Assembly (NCBI GenBank): GCA_051646105.1
Contig: JBOFCO010000157.1
Location: forward strand, 1-12,802
Length of the DNA stretch: 12,802 bases
Source of the DNA: JBOFCO01 sp051646105
GTDB taxonomy: Bacteria > Pseudomonadota > Alphaproteobacteria > Rhodobacterales > Rhodobacteraceae
Reading direction: 5' to 3'
In this document: in pieces, positions 6,097 to 12,684 of the stretch
Layout: every line of letters starts with the position of its first letter
How positions within the stretch are numbered: the first letter of the stretch is position 1
Notes under the pieces: model-generated
The model's input: the letters and a program-made list of their open reading frames with translations, nothing else
Told to the model about the DNA's origin: nothing
The model's database searches: none
Made by a program: the position numbers and the translations under genes

Positions 6097-7122
6097 ATGC
6101 AAAAGATCGACACCCATTCCGCCATTGCCCATGCGGCCTACCACGATCTGCTGCGGCTGCTGCAGGACGACAGCGCATCAACAATCATCGGCAAACCCCA
6201 TCGCGTCGAACGCAACGGGCGTGGCTACTGGTATGACCTGCACCGGATCGGAACCTCGGTCAGGAACCGCTATCTGGGCGAGGACAGTCCTGCAATGGCC
6301 GAACGCATGGCAAGGCACAAGGTGCTTGCCGCCGATGCAGCCGCCCGCGCAACCGAGCGGACGCGGCTGATCCGCGTGTTGCGCAGCGAAGGCCTGCCCA
6401 GCATCGACAGGGAAAACGGCGCCCTTCTGTCGGCCATGGAACGGCTGGGCGTATTCAGGCTGGGCGGTACGCTGGTCGGAACCATTGCCTTCCGCCTTTA
6501 TGAAGCCACGCTGGGCATCCGTTTTCCCGCGACCGAGATGATCCAGACCGGCGACATCGATATCGCAGCTTTTGAGCGGCTGACGATCGCATTGGATGAC
6601 CGGATCGAGGGCGACATAGGCGATACGTTCCGGGCGCTGGATTTCGAACCGCTGCCGTCACTCGACAGCCGGGCCGTCTGGCGCTGGCGGCAGAACCGGT
6701 CGCGCACAATGGTCGAATTCCTGACGCCATCCTTCCGCGACGAAGAGGACATCCGCGACCTGCCCGCGCTGGGGGTCGCGGCGCAATCGCTGCATTTCCT
6801 GAATTACCTGCTGGCTGGGCCGATCAAGGCGGCGGCGCTGTATCGGTCGGGGGTGCTGGTGCAGATCCCAAGACCGGAAGCGTTTGCCATCCATAAACTG
6901 ATCGTGGCGGACAGGCGGCAAGGTGGTCCGGACGCAATCAAGGCGGTAAAGGACCGCGCGCAGGCGGCATTCCTGATCGCTATCCTGAGCGAGGACCGGC
7001 CCGGGGAACTGGCCGAAGCCTATCAGGATGCCCTGTCGCGCGGACCGGAATGGAAGCGGCGGATCGCGGCCAGCCTGAAACGAATGCCGGAAACAGCGGA
7101 ACGGCTGGCCGGGCTGGAATGA
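6097..7122 (+). CDS. Solitary nucleotidyltransferase-fold protein, GSU2403/COG5397-like
   Basis: This 341-residue protein looks like the uncharacterised GSU2403-type family with a polymerase-beta-like nucleotidyltransferase fold. The core signature is GGT at residues 123-125 and, further on, the paired acids of TGDIDIA (Asp153, Asp155). A third acid is probably Glu207 in VEFLTP. The first 100 residues carry a pattern often seen ahead of this fold (GRGYWYDLHRIG, then YLGEDSP and an Arg/Ala-rich helix). The C-terminal part (about 220-341) is largely helical, with FLNYLLAG and AIHKLIVADRR. The substrate is not known and no activity is claimed. The gene stands alone between the ribosomal operon and tig, and has its own AT-rich control region with two palindromes. 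No partner gene such as HEPN or an antitoxin is next to it. The start has no clear ribosome binding site; the Met at 6097 is the first in-frame one. Confidence 0.75.
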   Translation: MQKIDTHSAIAHAAYHDLLRLLQDDSASTIIGKPHRVERNGRGYWYDLHRIGTSVRNRYLGEDSPAMAERMARHKVLAADAAARATERTRLIRVLRSEGLPSIDRENGALLSAMERLGVFRLGGTLVGTIAFRLYEATLGIRFPATEMIQTGDIDIAAFERLTIALDDRIEGDIGDTFRALDFEPLPSLDSRAVWRWRQNRSRTMVEFLTPSFRDEEDIRDLPALGVAAQSLHFLNYLLAGPIKAAALYRSGVLVQIPRPEAFAIHKLIVADRRQGGPDAIKAVKDRAQAAFLIAILSEDRPGELAEAYQDALSRGPEWKRRIAASLKRMPETAERLAGLE

Positions 7123-7151
7123 AAAGGCCGCGCCCGTTGCGGGGCGCGGCC
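7122..7151 (-). terminator. Intrinsic terminator of tig, shared gap with the nucleotidyltransferase gene
   Basis: A perfect 10-bp GC-rich stem (7126-7135 with 7142-7151) with a 6-base loop is followed on the minus strand by TTTTCATT, as expected of a terminator for tig. It starts 4 bases after the stop of the convergent plus-strand gene and may act on both, though the plus side lacks a T-run. Confidence 0.85.
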
Positions 7152-7174
7152 GATCCGTCAGACCTGTGTGGTGA

Positions 7175-8509
7175 TCAAAGCTCGTCCAGCTTTTCGACCG
7201 CCTTTTCCAGCTTGTCCTTGCTCACTTCCTTTTCGGTCACTTTCGCGCCCGCAAAGATGTGGTCGACAACCTTGTCCTCGAACAGCGGCGCGCGAAGCTG
7301 CTGCTGCATCTGCGCGTTCTTCTGCACGAATTCAAAGAACTGGCGTTCCTGCCCCGGATAGCGACGGGCCTGCGCCAGCACTGCCTGGGTCATCTCGGCA
7401 TCGGTTACCTCGATCTTTTCCTTCTGGCCGACATCGGCCAGCAGCAGACCAAGGCGCACGCGACGTTCGGCCAGCTTCTTGTGCTCGTCCGTCAGCTCGA
7501 TGTGGCCGTGGTTGTGATCGTGCACCTCGGGGTGTTCTTCGTGCCAAAGCTGGTGGGCGATCTGGTTCGCCTCCGCCTCGACCAGCGATGCCGGCAGGTT
7601 GAACTTTACCAGATCGTCAAGCTCGTCCAGCAGCGCGCGCTTCATCACGGCACGGGCCGCACCGGTATATTCGGCCTCAAGACGCTCCGAAACCTGGCCC
7701 TTCAGCGCATCCAGGCTTTCCGCGCCGAACTTCTTGGCCAGTTCGTCATCCAGCTCGGCCGGTTTCGGGCCCTTGACCGCCTTGACGGTGCAATCGAACA
7801 CAGCAGCTTTGCCGGCCAGATGCGTGGCGTTGTAGTTGTCGGGGAAGCTGACCTTCACCGCCACCTCGTCGCCTTCCTTGGCACCGACAAGCTGTTCCTC
7901 GAAACCGGGGATGAACGAACCCGATCCCAGCACCAGAGGATAATCGCTGCCGGTTCCGCCTTCGAAAGCAACGCCATCGACCTTGCCGACGAAGTCAATC
8001 ACGACCTGATCGCCATCCTTGGCCTTGGACCCCTTCTTGCGGTCCTCAAAGCTTTGTGCGGATTTTGCGATGTTTTCCAAAGCCTCTGCCACGGCCTTGT
8101 CATCCGCCTTGACCACCAGCTTTTCCAGCTTCAGCTTCGACAGGTCCAGCGCCGGGATTTCCGGAAGGGCCTCGTAGGCCATTTCGACGACGACATCGTC
8201 GCCCTCTTTCCAGGTCTCGCCATTGACCATCTTCACTTCGGGCTGCATGGCCGGGCGGTCGCCGCTTTCGGCGAAATGGCCCTTCATCGCCTCGTCCACG
8301 GCTTCCTGCATGACTTCGCCCAGCAGACGCTGGCCGAACTGCTTTTTCAGCATGGCCATCGGCACCTTGCCCTTGCGGAAGCCCTTCATCTCGATTTCGG
8401 GCTGCGCCTCGCGCAATTTCACATCCACCTTGCCCACCAGGTCGGTCCCCGGAATGGTGATGGTGTAGCCGCGCTTCAGGCCGTCTTTCAGGGTCTCGGT
8501 AACCTTCAT
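7175..8509 (-). CDS. tig: Trigger factor (ribosome-associated chaperone and prolyl isomerase)
   Basis: Trigger factor sits at the ribosome exit tunnel and helps new proteins fold. The 444-residue protein (E. coli 432) has the N-terminal ribosome-docking motif GFRKGKVP at residues 43-50, the same positions as in E. coli. The FKBP-type prolyl isomerase domain covers about 165-250 (GDQVVIDFVGKVDG, then GSGSFIPGFEEQL). The helical C-terminal arms follow, with a short His-rich stretch (HEEHPEVHDHNHGHIEL) and a lysine-rich end. The frame continues far upstream, through the tRNA and beyond, but the family N-terminus MKVTETLKDGLKRGY and an AAGGA ribosome binding site 7 bases before it fix the start at 8509. 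The gene begins 19 bases after the tRNA-Leu and probably shares its transcript. Confidence 0.96.
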   Translation of the reverse strand: MKVTETLKDGLKRGYTITIPGTDLVGKVDVKLREAQPEIEMKGFRKGKVPMAMLKKQFGQRLLGEVMQEAVDEAMKGHFAESGDRPAMQPEVKMVNGETWKEGDDVVVEMAYEALPEIPALDLSKLKLEKLVVKADDKAVAEALENIAKSAQSFEDRKKGSKAKDGDQVVIDFVGKVDGVAFEGGTGSDYPLVLGSGSFIPGFEEQLVGAKEGDEVAVKVSFPDNYNATHLAGKAAVFDCTVKAVKGPKPAELDDELAKKFGAESLDALKGQVSERLEAEYTGAARAVMKRALLDELDDLVKFNLPASLVEAEANQIAHQLWHEEHPEVHDHNHGHIELTDEHKKLAERRVRLGLLLADVGQKEKIEVTDAEMTQAVLAQARRYPGQERQFFEFVQKNAQMQQQLRAPLFEDKVVDHIFAGAKVTEKEVSKDKLEKAVEKLDEL

Positions 8510-8528
8510 TCCTTCGTCCTTTTTCCCT

Positions 8529-8613
8529 TGGTGCGGGTGGAGGGACTTGAACCCCCACGCCTCGCGGCGCCAGAACCTAAATCTGGTGCGTCTGCCAATT
8601 TCGCCACACCCGC
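8529..8613 (-). tRNA. tRNA-Leu (anticodon UAG)
   Basis: On the minus strand an 85-base tRNA can be folded. It has a 7-bp acceptor stem (GCGGGTG with CACCCGC), a D-arm with GGCAGAC, and an anticodon loop TTTAGGT with the anticodon TAG at 8579-8577. The long variable arm CGCCGCGAGGCG marks class II (Leu). The T-arm holds GTTCAAG, and CCA is encoded at 8531-8529. It reads CUA and, by wobble, other CUN leucine codons. It lies just upstream of tig in the same direction. Confidence 0.96.
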
Positions 8614-8785
8614 AATACTCACGAGGCGGTCCGCCATATCCGGCAGCCCGCCCCGCAATTCCGCGCCCTTCTAGCAAAGCGCCGCGGCGGATGCGAGAGG
8701 AAAGTCGGTAGAAGCACTGCACGGGTCGCCCGCCAGATTTCGGCGGAAATTTTGCCGGATTGCCGCCGCTGAAAATACGCAGTGG

Positions 8786-8807
8786 TTTCCAATTCCTTTC
8801 CAATTCC
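8786..8807. repeat. Tandem 11-base direct repeat upstream of the first Hint gene
   Basis: TTTCCAATTCC occurs twice head to tail (8786-8796, 8797-8807), 66 bases before the start of the Hint-like gene. It may be a regulator site or chance. The rest of the gap 8614-8873 holds GC-rich DNA upstream of the tRNA and no gene that can be supported. Confidence 0.5.
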
Positions 8808-8873
8808 CGCCGCATTCCCGACCGAGACTGTACGGGAAAGGCCGTATGGCCAGGTGTGAGTGAGGGCACGGGA

Positions 8874-9368
8874 ATGATCAGGTTTGGAAATGAACTGCGC
8901 GTAAGGCACCGCAATGTCGGCGTGACGGCCCGGACGGGCATCGGCGCAGGCAGCCTGATTTCCACCGCACGTGGCATCATTCCGGTCGAACAACTGCTGA
9001 GCGGCGATCGCGTGATCACCCGTGATGGCGCGGCGCGGCTGATCCGGGCCTCGCGACATCTGCACGAAGGCGCGATGGTGCGCATCTCGCCCTCCAGCCT
9101 TGGGCATGGCCGCCCTGACACGGCGCTGCTTCTTTGCCCCGACCAGGCCGTGCTGATGCGCGACTGGCGTGCCAAGGTGATCTATGGCGCGGATGAGGTT
9201 CTGGTCGCAGCAAAACGTCTGGTGGATGGTGAATACATCGCCTTTCAGGAAACGGCCCGGCCGATCTGGTGTTTCGATCTGATGTTCGAACGGCCCTGCA
9301 TCGTGAATGCCGGTGGCGTCGATGTGGCCTCGGCCCCGCTGCGGATGCCGGTGCGGCTGGTCTCCTGA
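8874..9368 (+). CDS. Hint-domain protein, degenerate (catalytic residues replaced)
   Basis: This 164-residue protein is recognisable as a Hint (hedgehog/intein) domain of the stand-alone Hint_2 type. It shares the pattern of its downstream neighbour: GAGSLISTARGIIPVEQLLSGDRV near the start, WRAKVIYGADEVLVAAKRLVDG in the middle and FDLMFERPCIV near the end. The residues that drive the self-cleavage chemistry are missing: the position of the nucleophile Cys is Gly22, and the block-B motif (neighbour SPNH) is CPDQ, with Gln91 in place of His. It should therefore be unable to carry out the usual N-to-S acyl shift. The Met at 8874 was chosen for its GAGGG ribosome binding site and because the fold starts soon after; the frame is open from 8760. 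What such a protein does is unknown. Confidence 0.75.
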   Translation: MIRFGNELRVRHRNVGVTARTGIGAGSLISTARGIIPVEQLLSGDRVITRDGAARLIRASRHLHEGAMVRISPSSLGHGRPDTALLLCPDQAVLMRDWRAKVIYGADEVLVAAKRLVDGEYIAFQETARPIWCFDLMFERPCIVNAGGVDVASAPLRMPVRLVS

Positions 9369-9707
9369 TCCTCCTGCCCAGAAAGGAATCGCGCCCGCGT
9401 GGTCCGGTCGGACCTGCGGGCGCAACATTTTCCAGCGCCTTTTCATAAAGTTGCCGCGATTCTTTTCGGTCTGACCGCCGTTGGTGCGGCACATACGCTT
9501 CAAATCGCGCCTGAAACCAGAAGATGAACAAAGACTTAACAACAATCTGATTATTGATCACAGAACACGCATAGATTGCGCCGCAGTGTTCCATGTCAAG
9601 AAACGATCCCGGCTTGGCCGCAATCCTGCCTAATCGCGAATTTACCTTCTGACCGTAAGGACGCGAGGTGCGTCTCCTTTTACGATTTGAAGGATGGCCC
9701 GTTGGCT
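9369..9707 (+). promoter_or_regulatory. Gap between the two Hint genes: terminator hairpin and AT-rich promoter region
   Basis: This 339-base stretch holds no gene I can support. Its left part carries a large hairpin listed separately. From about 9515 to 9580 the DNA turns AT-rich against the GC-rich background (TTAACAACAATCTGATTATTGATC), as expected of a promoter for the downstream Hint gene, but no pair of -35 and -10 boxes with good spacing stands out. AAGGA at 9690-9694 is the likely ribosome binding site of the next gene. Confidence 0.45.
9391..9430 (+). terminator. Hairpin terminator after the first Hint gene
   Basis: An 8-bp outer stem GCGCCCGC/GCGGGCGC (9391-9398 with 9416-9423) holds a second 5-bp stem GGTCC/GGACC (9401-9405 with 9410-9414). 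AACATTTT follows. It lies 22 bases after the stop codon. The stem is strong but the T-run is short. Confidence 0.6.
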
Positions 9708-10403
9708 ATGGAAGAGACGAGCAGAAACATCATGCGGAACACCGCAAACGGAATGGGATCGGAAAACGCCGCGCAGATGCGCGGGCAGTCGGATTACGCC
9801 ACGCCGCTCTGCTTTGCTTCCGGCACGCTGATCGCAACCGACCGCGGTCTTGTACCGGTCGAGGATCTGGAAATCGGCGATCTGGTGATGACAGCCGATG
9901 ACGGATTGCAGCCGCTGCGCTGGATTGCCCGCACCCGTGTTTCCGCCGCCCGCCTGACGAATGAGGCCGCGTTCCGTCCGATACGGATCAAGGCAGGTGC
10001 CTTTGGGCCGGACCGCCCTGCCCGCGACCTGCGCCTGTCGCCCAATCACCGGGTCCTGCTGACAGGATGGCGCGCGGAACTGATGTTCGGCATGGAACAG
10101 GTGCTGGTCAGCGCCAAGTCGCTGGTCAACGGATCGACCATCGTCGTGGACTACAGCGACGAGCCTTTCAGCTATCATCACCTGATGTTCGACCGGCACC
10201 AGATTGTGTTTTCGGAAGGGATGCCCACCGAAAGCTTCCTGCCCGGCGTCGCCTCGCTGGCCACCATCCCGGATGAGGCGCTGGAAGAACTGTTCCGCTT
10301 CTTTCCGGAACTGCGGATGGGCCCGCAGAACTATGGCATCTCTGCCCGGCCGATCATGACGCCACCTGCCCCCGGCGCTTTCGATCCGGCGCTGGCCGCC
10401 TAA
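9708..10403 (+). CDS. Stand-alone Hint-domain protein with intact catalytic residues
   Basis: This protein of about 231 residues is a Hint_2-type protein, a fold shared with inteins and hedgehog autoprocessing domains. The domain begins at LCFASGTLIATDRGLVPVED with the nucleophile Cys35, has the block-B motif SPNHRVLL with His114, and closes near HHLMFDRHQIVFSEGMP. A C-terminal tail (about 175-231) follows with EELFRFFPELR and a Pro/Ala-rich end. There is no flanking extein and no homing endonuclease, so it is not an intein. Such small Hint proteins are common in Rhodobacterales, but their role is not established; some large relatives are secreted repeat proteins. The start is uncertain: AAGGA at 9690-9694 is 7 bases from an in-frame TTG at 9702 and 13 from this ATG, and the frame is open from 9576. 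Its stop codon overlaps that of the convergent nnr gene. Confidence 0.82.
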   Translation: MEETSRNIMRNTANGMGSENAAQMRGQSDYATPLCFASGTLIATDRGLVPVEDLEIGDLVMTADDGLQPLRWIARTRVSAARLTNEAAFRPIRIKAGAFGPDRPARDLRLSPNHRVLLTGWRAELMFGMEQVLVSAKSLVNGSTIVVDYSDEPFSYHHLMFDRHQIVFSEGMPTESFLPGVASLATIPDEALEELFRFFPELRMGPQNYGISARPIMTPPAPGAFDPALAA

Positions 10404-12085
10404 AGCCCCAGATCGCGGAATACCGCCGGCAATTGTTCCGGCAAATCCTCGGCGATCAGCCCCGGCCCGAATTTCCGCGCGCATTCGACATGCAGCCATG
10501 CCCCGGTGCAGGCGGCGTCGAAGGGCGAAAAGGCGCGCGCTAGAAGCCCGGTGATGAACCCTGACAACACGTCGCCCGATCCGGCCGTGGCCAGCCACGG
10601 CGCGGCCCGGTCGTAATGGGCGGAGTTGATGGCGCAGCGGCCTGACGGGTCGGCGATCACCGTATCCGGGCCTTTGTACAGCACCGCGCAGCCCGCGCGC
10701 TTCGCCGCTTCCCGCGTTGCATCCACCTTGGAATAGGCCGGGCCTGTCGTGGCTGGAGCATCAAGCTTTTCGGCGATGTCAGGGAACAGGCGCGCGAATT
10801 CCCCCGCATGGGGGGTGAGGACGCATTCGTCGTGCAGAGCGGCGAAAAGGGTGGCGTCGCGGGACAGGAGTGTCAGGGCGTCGGCGTCGAGGACGGTCTT
10901 TCGCGCCCCCCGCCCCTCCCCACTCCCCACGAGGGGGAGGGGAAGCGCTTGTTCATCCGGCGCTGCGCTTCGACCCAGGCGGCTCCCCTCCCCCTCGTGG
11001 GGAGGGGCCGGTGGTGGGGGGGCGTCTGTCGCAACCCCAAGCGCCGCCGCCACCAACCCAGCCGCCCGCGCATCCAAGCCCAGCCCCGGCCCGACACAGA
11101 CAGCATTGATCCGCGCGTCCCCCAGCATGTCCGCCAGCCCGTCGCCATCCGCCACCGCGCGCAGCATCACCGCATCCAGCCGCGCGGCATGTTCGGGGAT
11201 CGCGTCGGCCGGGCTCCCCACCGTCACCAGCCCCGCCCCGATCCGAAGCGCCCCCCGCGCGGCAAGGCGGGCCGCCCCGCTATAGCCGGGTGGGCCGGAG
11301 AGGATGAGGGCGTGGCCGTGGGAGAATTTGTGGTGTCGGGAAGACTTGAAAGCCACATCTTGCCGGGGCTCAGCCAAGCCAATTCCTTCCGCGCCAGACT
11401 TCAGACTAATGTCACACAGGGTCAGCTTGCCGCACTTGTCCGGTCCATCCTGCAAGTAATGCCCGCGTTTGGCCCGATGGAATGTGACAACCAAAGACGC
11501 AGCAGCAGCTTTGCCCAGAACTCGCCCGCTATCGGCGCACAGGCCGCTGGCAATATCCACGGCAACCACCGCCCCACGCCCGAATTCAGTCATGTCCGAA
11601 AGAAAGCCAACGATCTTTGCAAGATCGCCCGTAGTCGGCCGGGTCAATCCAGTGCCAAATATGGCATCGATGAGCACTGGGGCACCCGCTGCAAAATTTG
11701 TCTCTTGGGTGGCGCGCGAAAAGACGGCTTGCACAAAGTTATATGCGTCCAGAACCGCCACCTCCCCCAACCCCCGCCACCGCTCATAATTCACCCGCGC
11801 GTCCGGCGGCATCCGCTCGGGCGTCCCGTAGAGGAACACCTCCACCTCCCAGCCCCACTCCTTCAGCAGCCGCGCCACCACAAAGCCGTCGCCACCGTTG
11901 TTGCCCGGTCCACACAGCACTACGGCGCGGAACGATCCCGCCTTCAGCTCCGGCCATTCCTCGAAAATTGCCTCGACCACGCCGCGACCGGCGCGTTCCA
12001 TCAGTTCCAGCCCGGTGACTTCGCCAGAGGCAATCGCCGCCTGTTCGATGGCGCGCATCTGGGCGGCGGTCAGCAGTTCGGTCAT
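10400..12085 (-). CDS. nnr: Bifunctional NAD(P)H-hydrate epimerase / ADP-dependent NAD(P)H-hydrate dehydratase
   Basis: This enzyme repairs NADH and NADPH damaged by hydration: the N-terminal domain interconverts the R and S hydrates and the C-terminal domain dehydrates the S form, using ADP in bacteria. The epimerase part (about 1-215) has the signature GPGNNGGDG at 59-67 and VAVDIASGL later. The kinase-like dehydratase part (about 240-561) has VGPGLG, VLDADAL at 398-404, LTPHAGEF at 423-430, YKGPDTVI and the GSGDVLSG motif with Asp505. At 561 residues it is longer than the usual 500-515, because residues 355-394 are translated from a palindromic repeat (separate entry) lying just before VLDADAL. 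The frame is intact through it. A GAGG ribosome binding site is 8 bases before the start. It is divergent from glnB and ends on the stop codon of the Hint gene. Confidence 0.95.
   Translation of the reverse strand: MTELLTAAQMRAIEQAAIASGEVTGLELMERAGRGVVEAIFEEWPELKAGSFRAVVLCGPGNNGGDGFVVARLLKEWGWEVEVFLYGTPERMPPDARVNYERWRGLGEVAVLDAYNFVQAVFSRATQETNFAAGAPVLIDAIFGTGLTRPTTGDLAKIVGFLSDMTEFGRGAVVAVDIASGLCADSGRVLGKAAAASLVVTFHRAKRGHYLQDGPDKCGKLTLCDISLKSGAEGIGLAEPRQDVAFKSSRHHKFSHGHALILSGPPGYSGAARLAARGALRIGAGLVTVGSPADAIPEHAARLDAVMLRAVADGDGLADMLGDARINAVCVGPGLGLDARAAGLVAAALGVATDAPPPPAPPHEGEGSRLGRSAAPDEQALPLPLVGSGEGRGARKTVLDADALTLLSRDATLFAALHDECVLTPHAGEFARLFPDIAEKLDAPATTGPAYSKVDATREAAKRAGCAVLYKGPDTVIADPSGRCAINSAHYDRAAPWLATAGSGDVLSGFITGLLARAFSPFDAACTGAWLHVECARKFGPGLIAEDLPEQLPAVFRDLGL
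10904..11024. repeat. Palindromic element inserted in frame in the nnr coding sequence
   Basis: Two 21-base perfect inverted arms (10923-10943 and 10984-11004) flank a 40-base centre, with outer 8-base arms CGCCCCCC/GGGGGGCG at 10904-10911 and 11017-11024 and imperfect pairing between. Base use changes sharply to C-runs and G-runs. The element adds about 40 residues to Nnr, read as PPPPAPPHEGEG from one arm and LPLPLVGSGEG from the other. Dispersed palindromes that translate into such Pro/Gly/Glu-rich pieces occur in many proteobacterial genomes; only one copy is in this window. Confidence 0.8.
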
Positions 12086-12124
12086 TGCATTTGCCTCGAT
12101 TCAATTCAGCGCATTTTAAGTGCA

Positions 12125-12147
12125 TATCGCCTATTTTTTAGGCGATA
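12125..12147. promoter_or_regulatory. 9-bp inverted repeat in the nnr-glnB divergent region
   Basis: TATCGCCTA at 12125-12133 is repeated inverted at 12139-12147 around five Ts. It lies 40 bases before nnr and 113 before glnB, in an AT-rich patch. It looks like an operator but does not match the NtrC consensus (GCAC-N5-GTGC type). Confidence 0.45.
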
Positions 12148-12259
12148 ACTTGCCAAAAACCCCGTCACCAATCCAGCCGCTGGCTTGCCAGATTGTTCCC
12201 GCCGCATGAAAGTGGTCTGACACGCCGAGACGTTCGTTGCAAAGGGGGAGTCGGCCCGC

Positions 12260-12598
12260 ATGAAGAAGATCGAGGCGATCATCAAGCCGTTCAAGCTGGA
12301 TGAAGTGAAAGAGGCGCTTCAGGCTGCCGGTGTCCAGGGGCTTTCGGTGATCGAGGTCAAGGGTTTCGGTCGCCAGAAGGGCCACACGGAACTTTATCGC
12401 GGGGCCGAATACGTCGTTGATTTCCTGCCCAAGGTGAAGATCGAGGTCGTGCTTTCGGACGATCAGGTCGACACGGCAATCGAGGCAATCACATCCGCCG
12501 CCCGAACCGACAAGATCGGCGACGGCAAGATTTTCGTTTCCACCATCGAACAGGCAATCCGCATCCGCACCGGCGAATCCGGCGACGACGCGATCTGA
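12260..12598 (+). CDS. glnB: Nitrogen regulatory protein PII (GlnB)
   Basis: PII is a trimeric cytoplasmic sensor of 2-oxoglutarate, ATP/ADP and, through uridylylation, glutamine. It controls NtrB and the adenylylation of glutamine synthetase. The protein is 112 residues, the standard length. It starts MKKIEAIIKPFKLDEVKEAL and has the T-loop with the uridylylated Tyr51 in YRGAEYVV, the B-loop TDKIGDGKIFV, and the C-terminal RTGESGDDAI. A GGGGGAG ribosome binding site lies 9 bases upstream. It precedes glnA by 86 bases in the same direction, the arrangement known from Rhodobacter glnBA, which is controlled there by nitrogen status. The glnA neighbour and the sequence favour GlnB over GlnK. Confidence 0.97.
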   Translation: MKKIEAIIKPFKLDEVKEALQAAGVQGLSVIEVKGFGRQKGHTELYRGAEYVVDFLPKVKIEVVLSDDQVDTAIEAITSAARTDKIGDGKIFVSTIEQAIRIRTGESGDDAI

Positions 12599-12615
12599 CC
12601 CGCCCGACAGACACC

Positions 12616-12636
12616 GGCGCGGGCAATGCCCGCGCC
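12616..12636 (+). terminator. Hairpin between glnB and glnA (attenuator or processing site)
   Basis: A perfect 9-bp stem GGCGCGGGC/GCCCGCGCC (12616-12624 with 12628-12636) with a 3-base loop is followed by AAAA, not Ts. It is too poor in Ts to be a full terminator and more likely tunes the glnB:glnA ratio. Confidence 0.55.
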
Positions 12637-12684
12637 AAAACCGTATCCAACAGCCCGAATACAAACAGAAGGAATGACGCAGAG

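Noticed and set aside
6051..6236. Small gene starting inside the palindrome region ahead of the nucleotidyltransferase (antitoxin candidate)
   Set aside because: It runs into the nucleotidyltransferase gene in another frame, has no ribosome binding site and gives no plausible DNA-binding or antitoxin pattern.
7259..8674. Long open frame on the plus strand opposite tig
   Set aside because: It mirrors tig and extends through the tRNA on the opposite strand; its protein has no recognisable family pattern, and long antisense frames are common in GC-rich DNA.
9708..10403. Intein
   Set aside because: The Hint fold stands alone, with no host protein around it, no endonuclease and no C-terminal His-Asn splice junction followed by Cys, Ser or Thr.
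10904..11024. CRISPR repeat pair
   Set aside because: There are only two arms and they are inverted, not direct; the unit is a palindrome inside a coding frame and no cas gene is present.
10808..12148. Long open frame on the plus strand opposite nnr
   Set aside because: It is the shadow of a well-supported enzyme gene; its content is Pro/Arg/His-rich and has no domain pattern.
12181..12200. Sigma-54 promoter ahead of glnB
   Set aside because: TGGC is present but the -12 GC is not, and in Rhodobacter nitrogen genes of this type are activated by NtrC with the housekeeping sigma factor.
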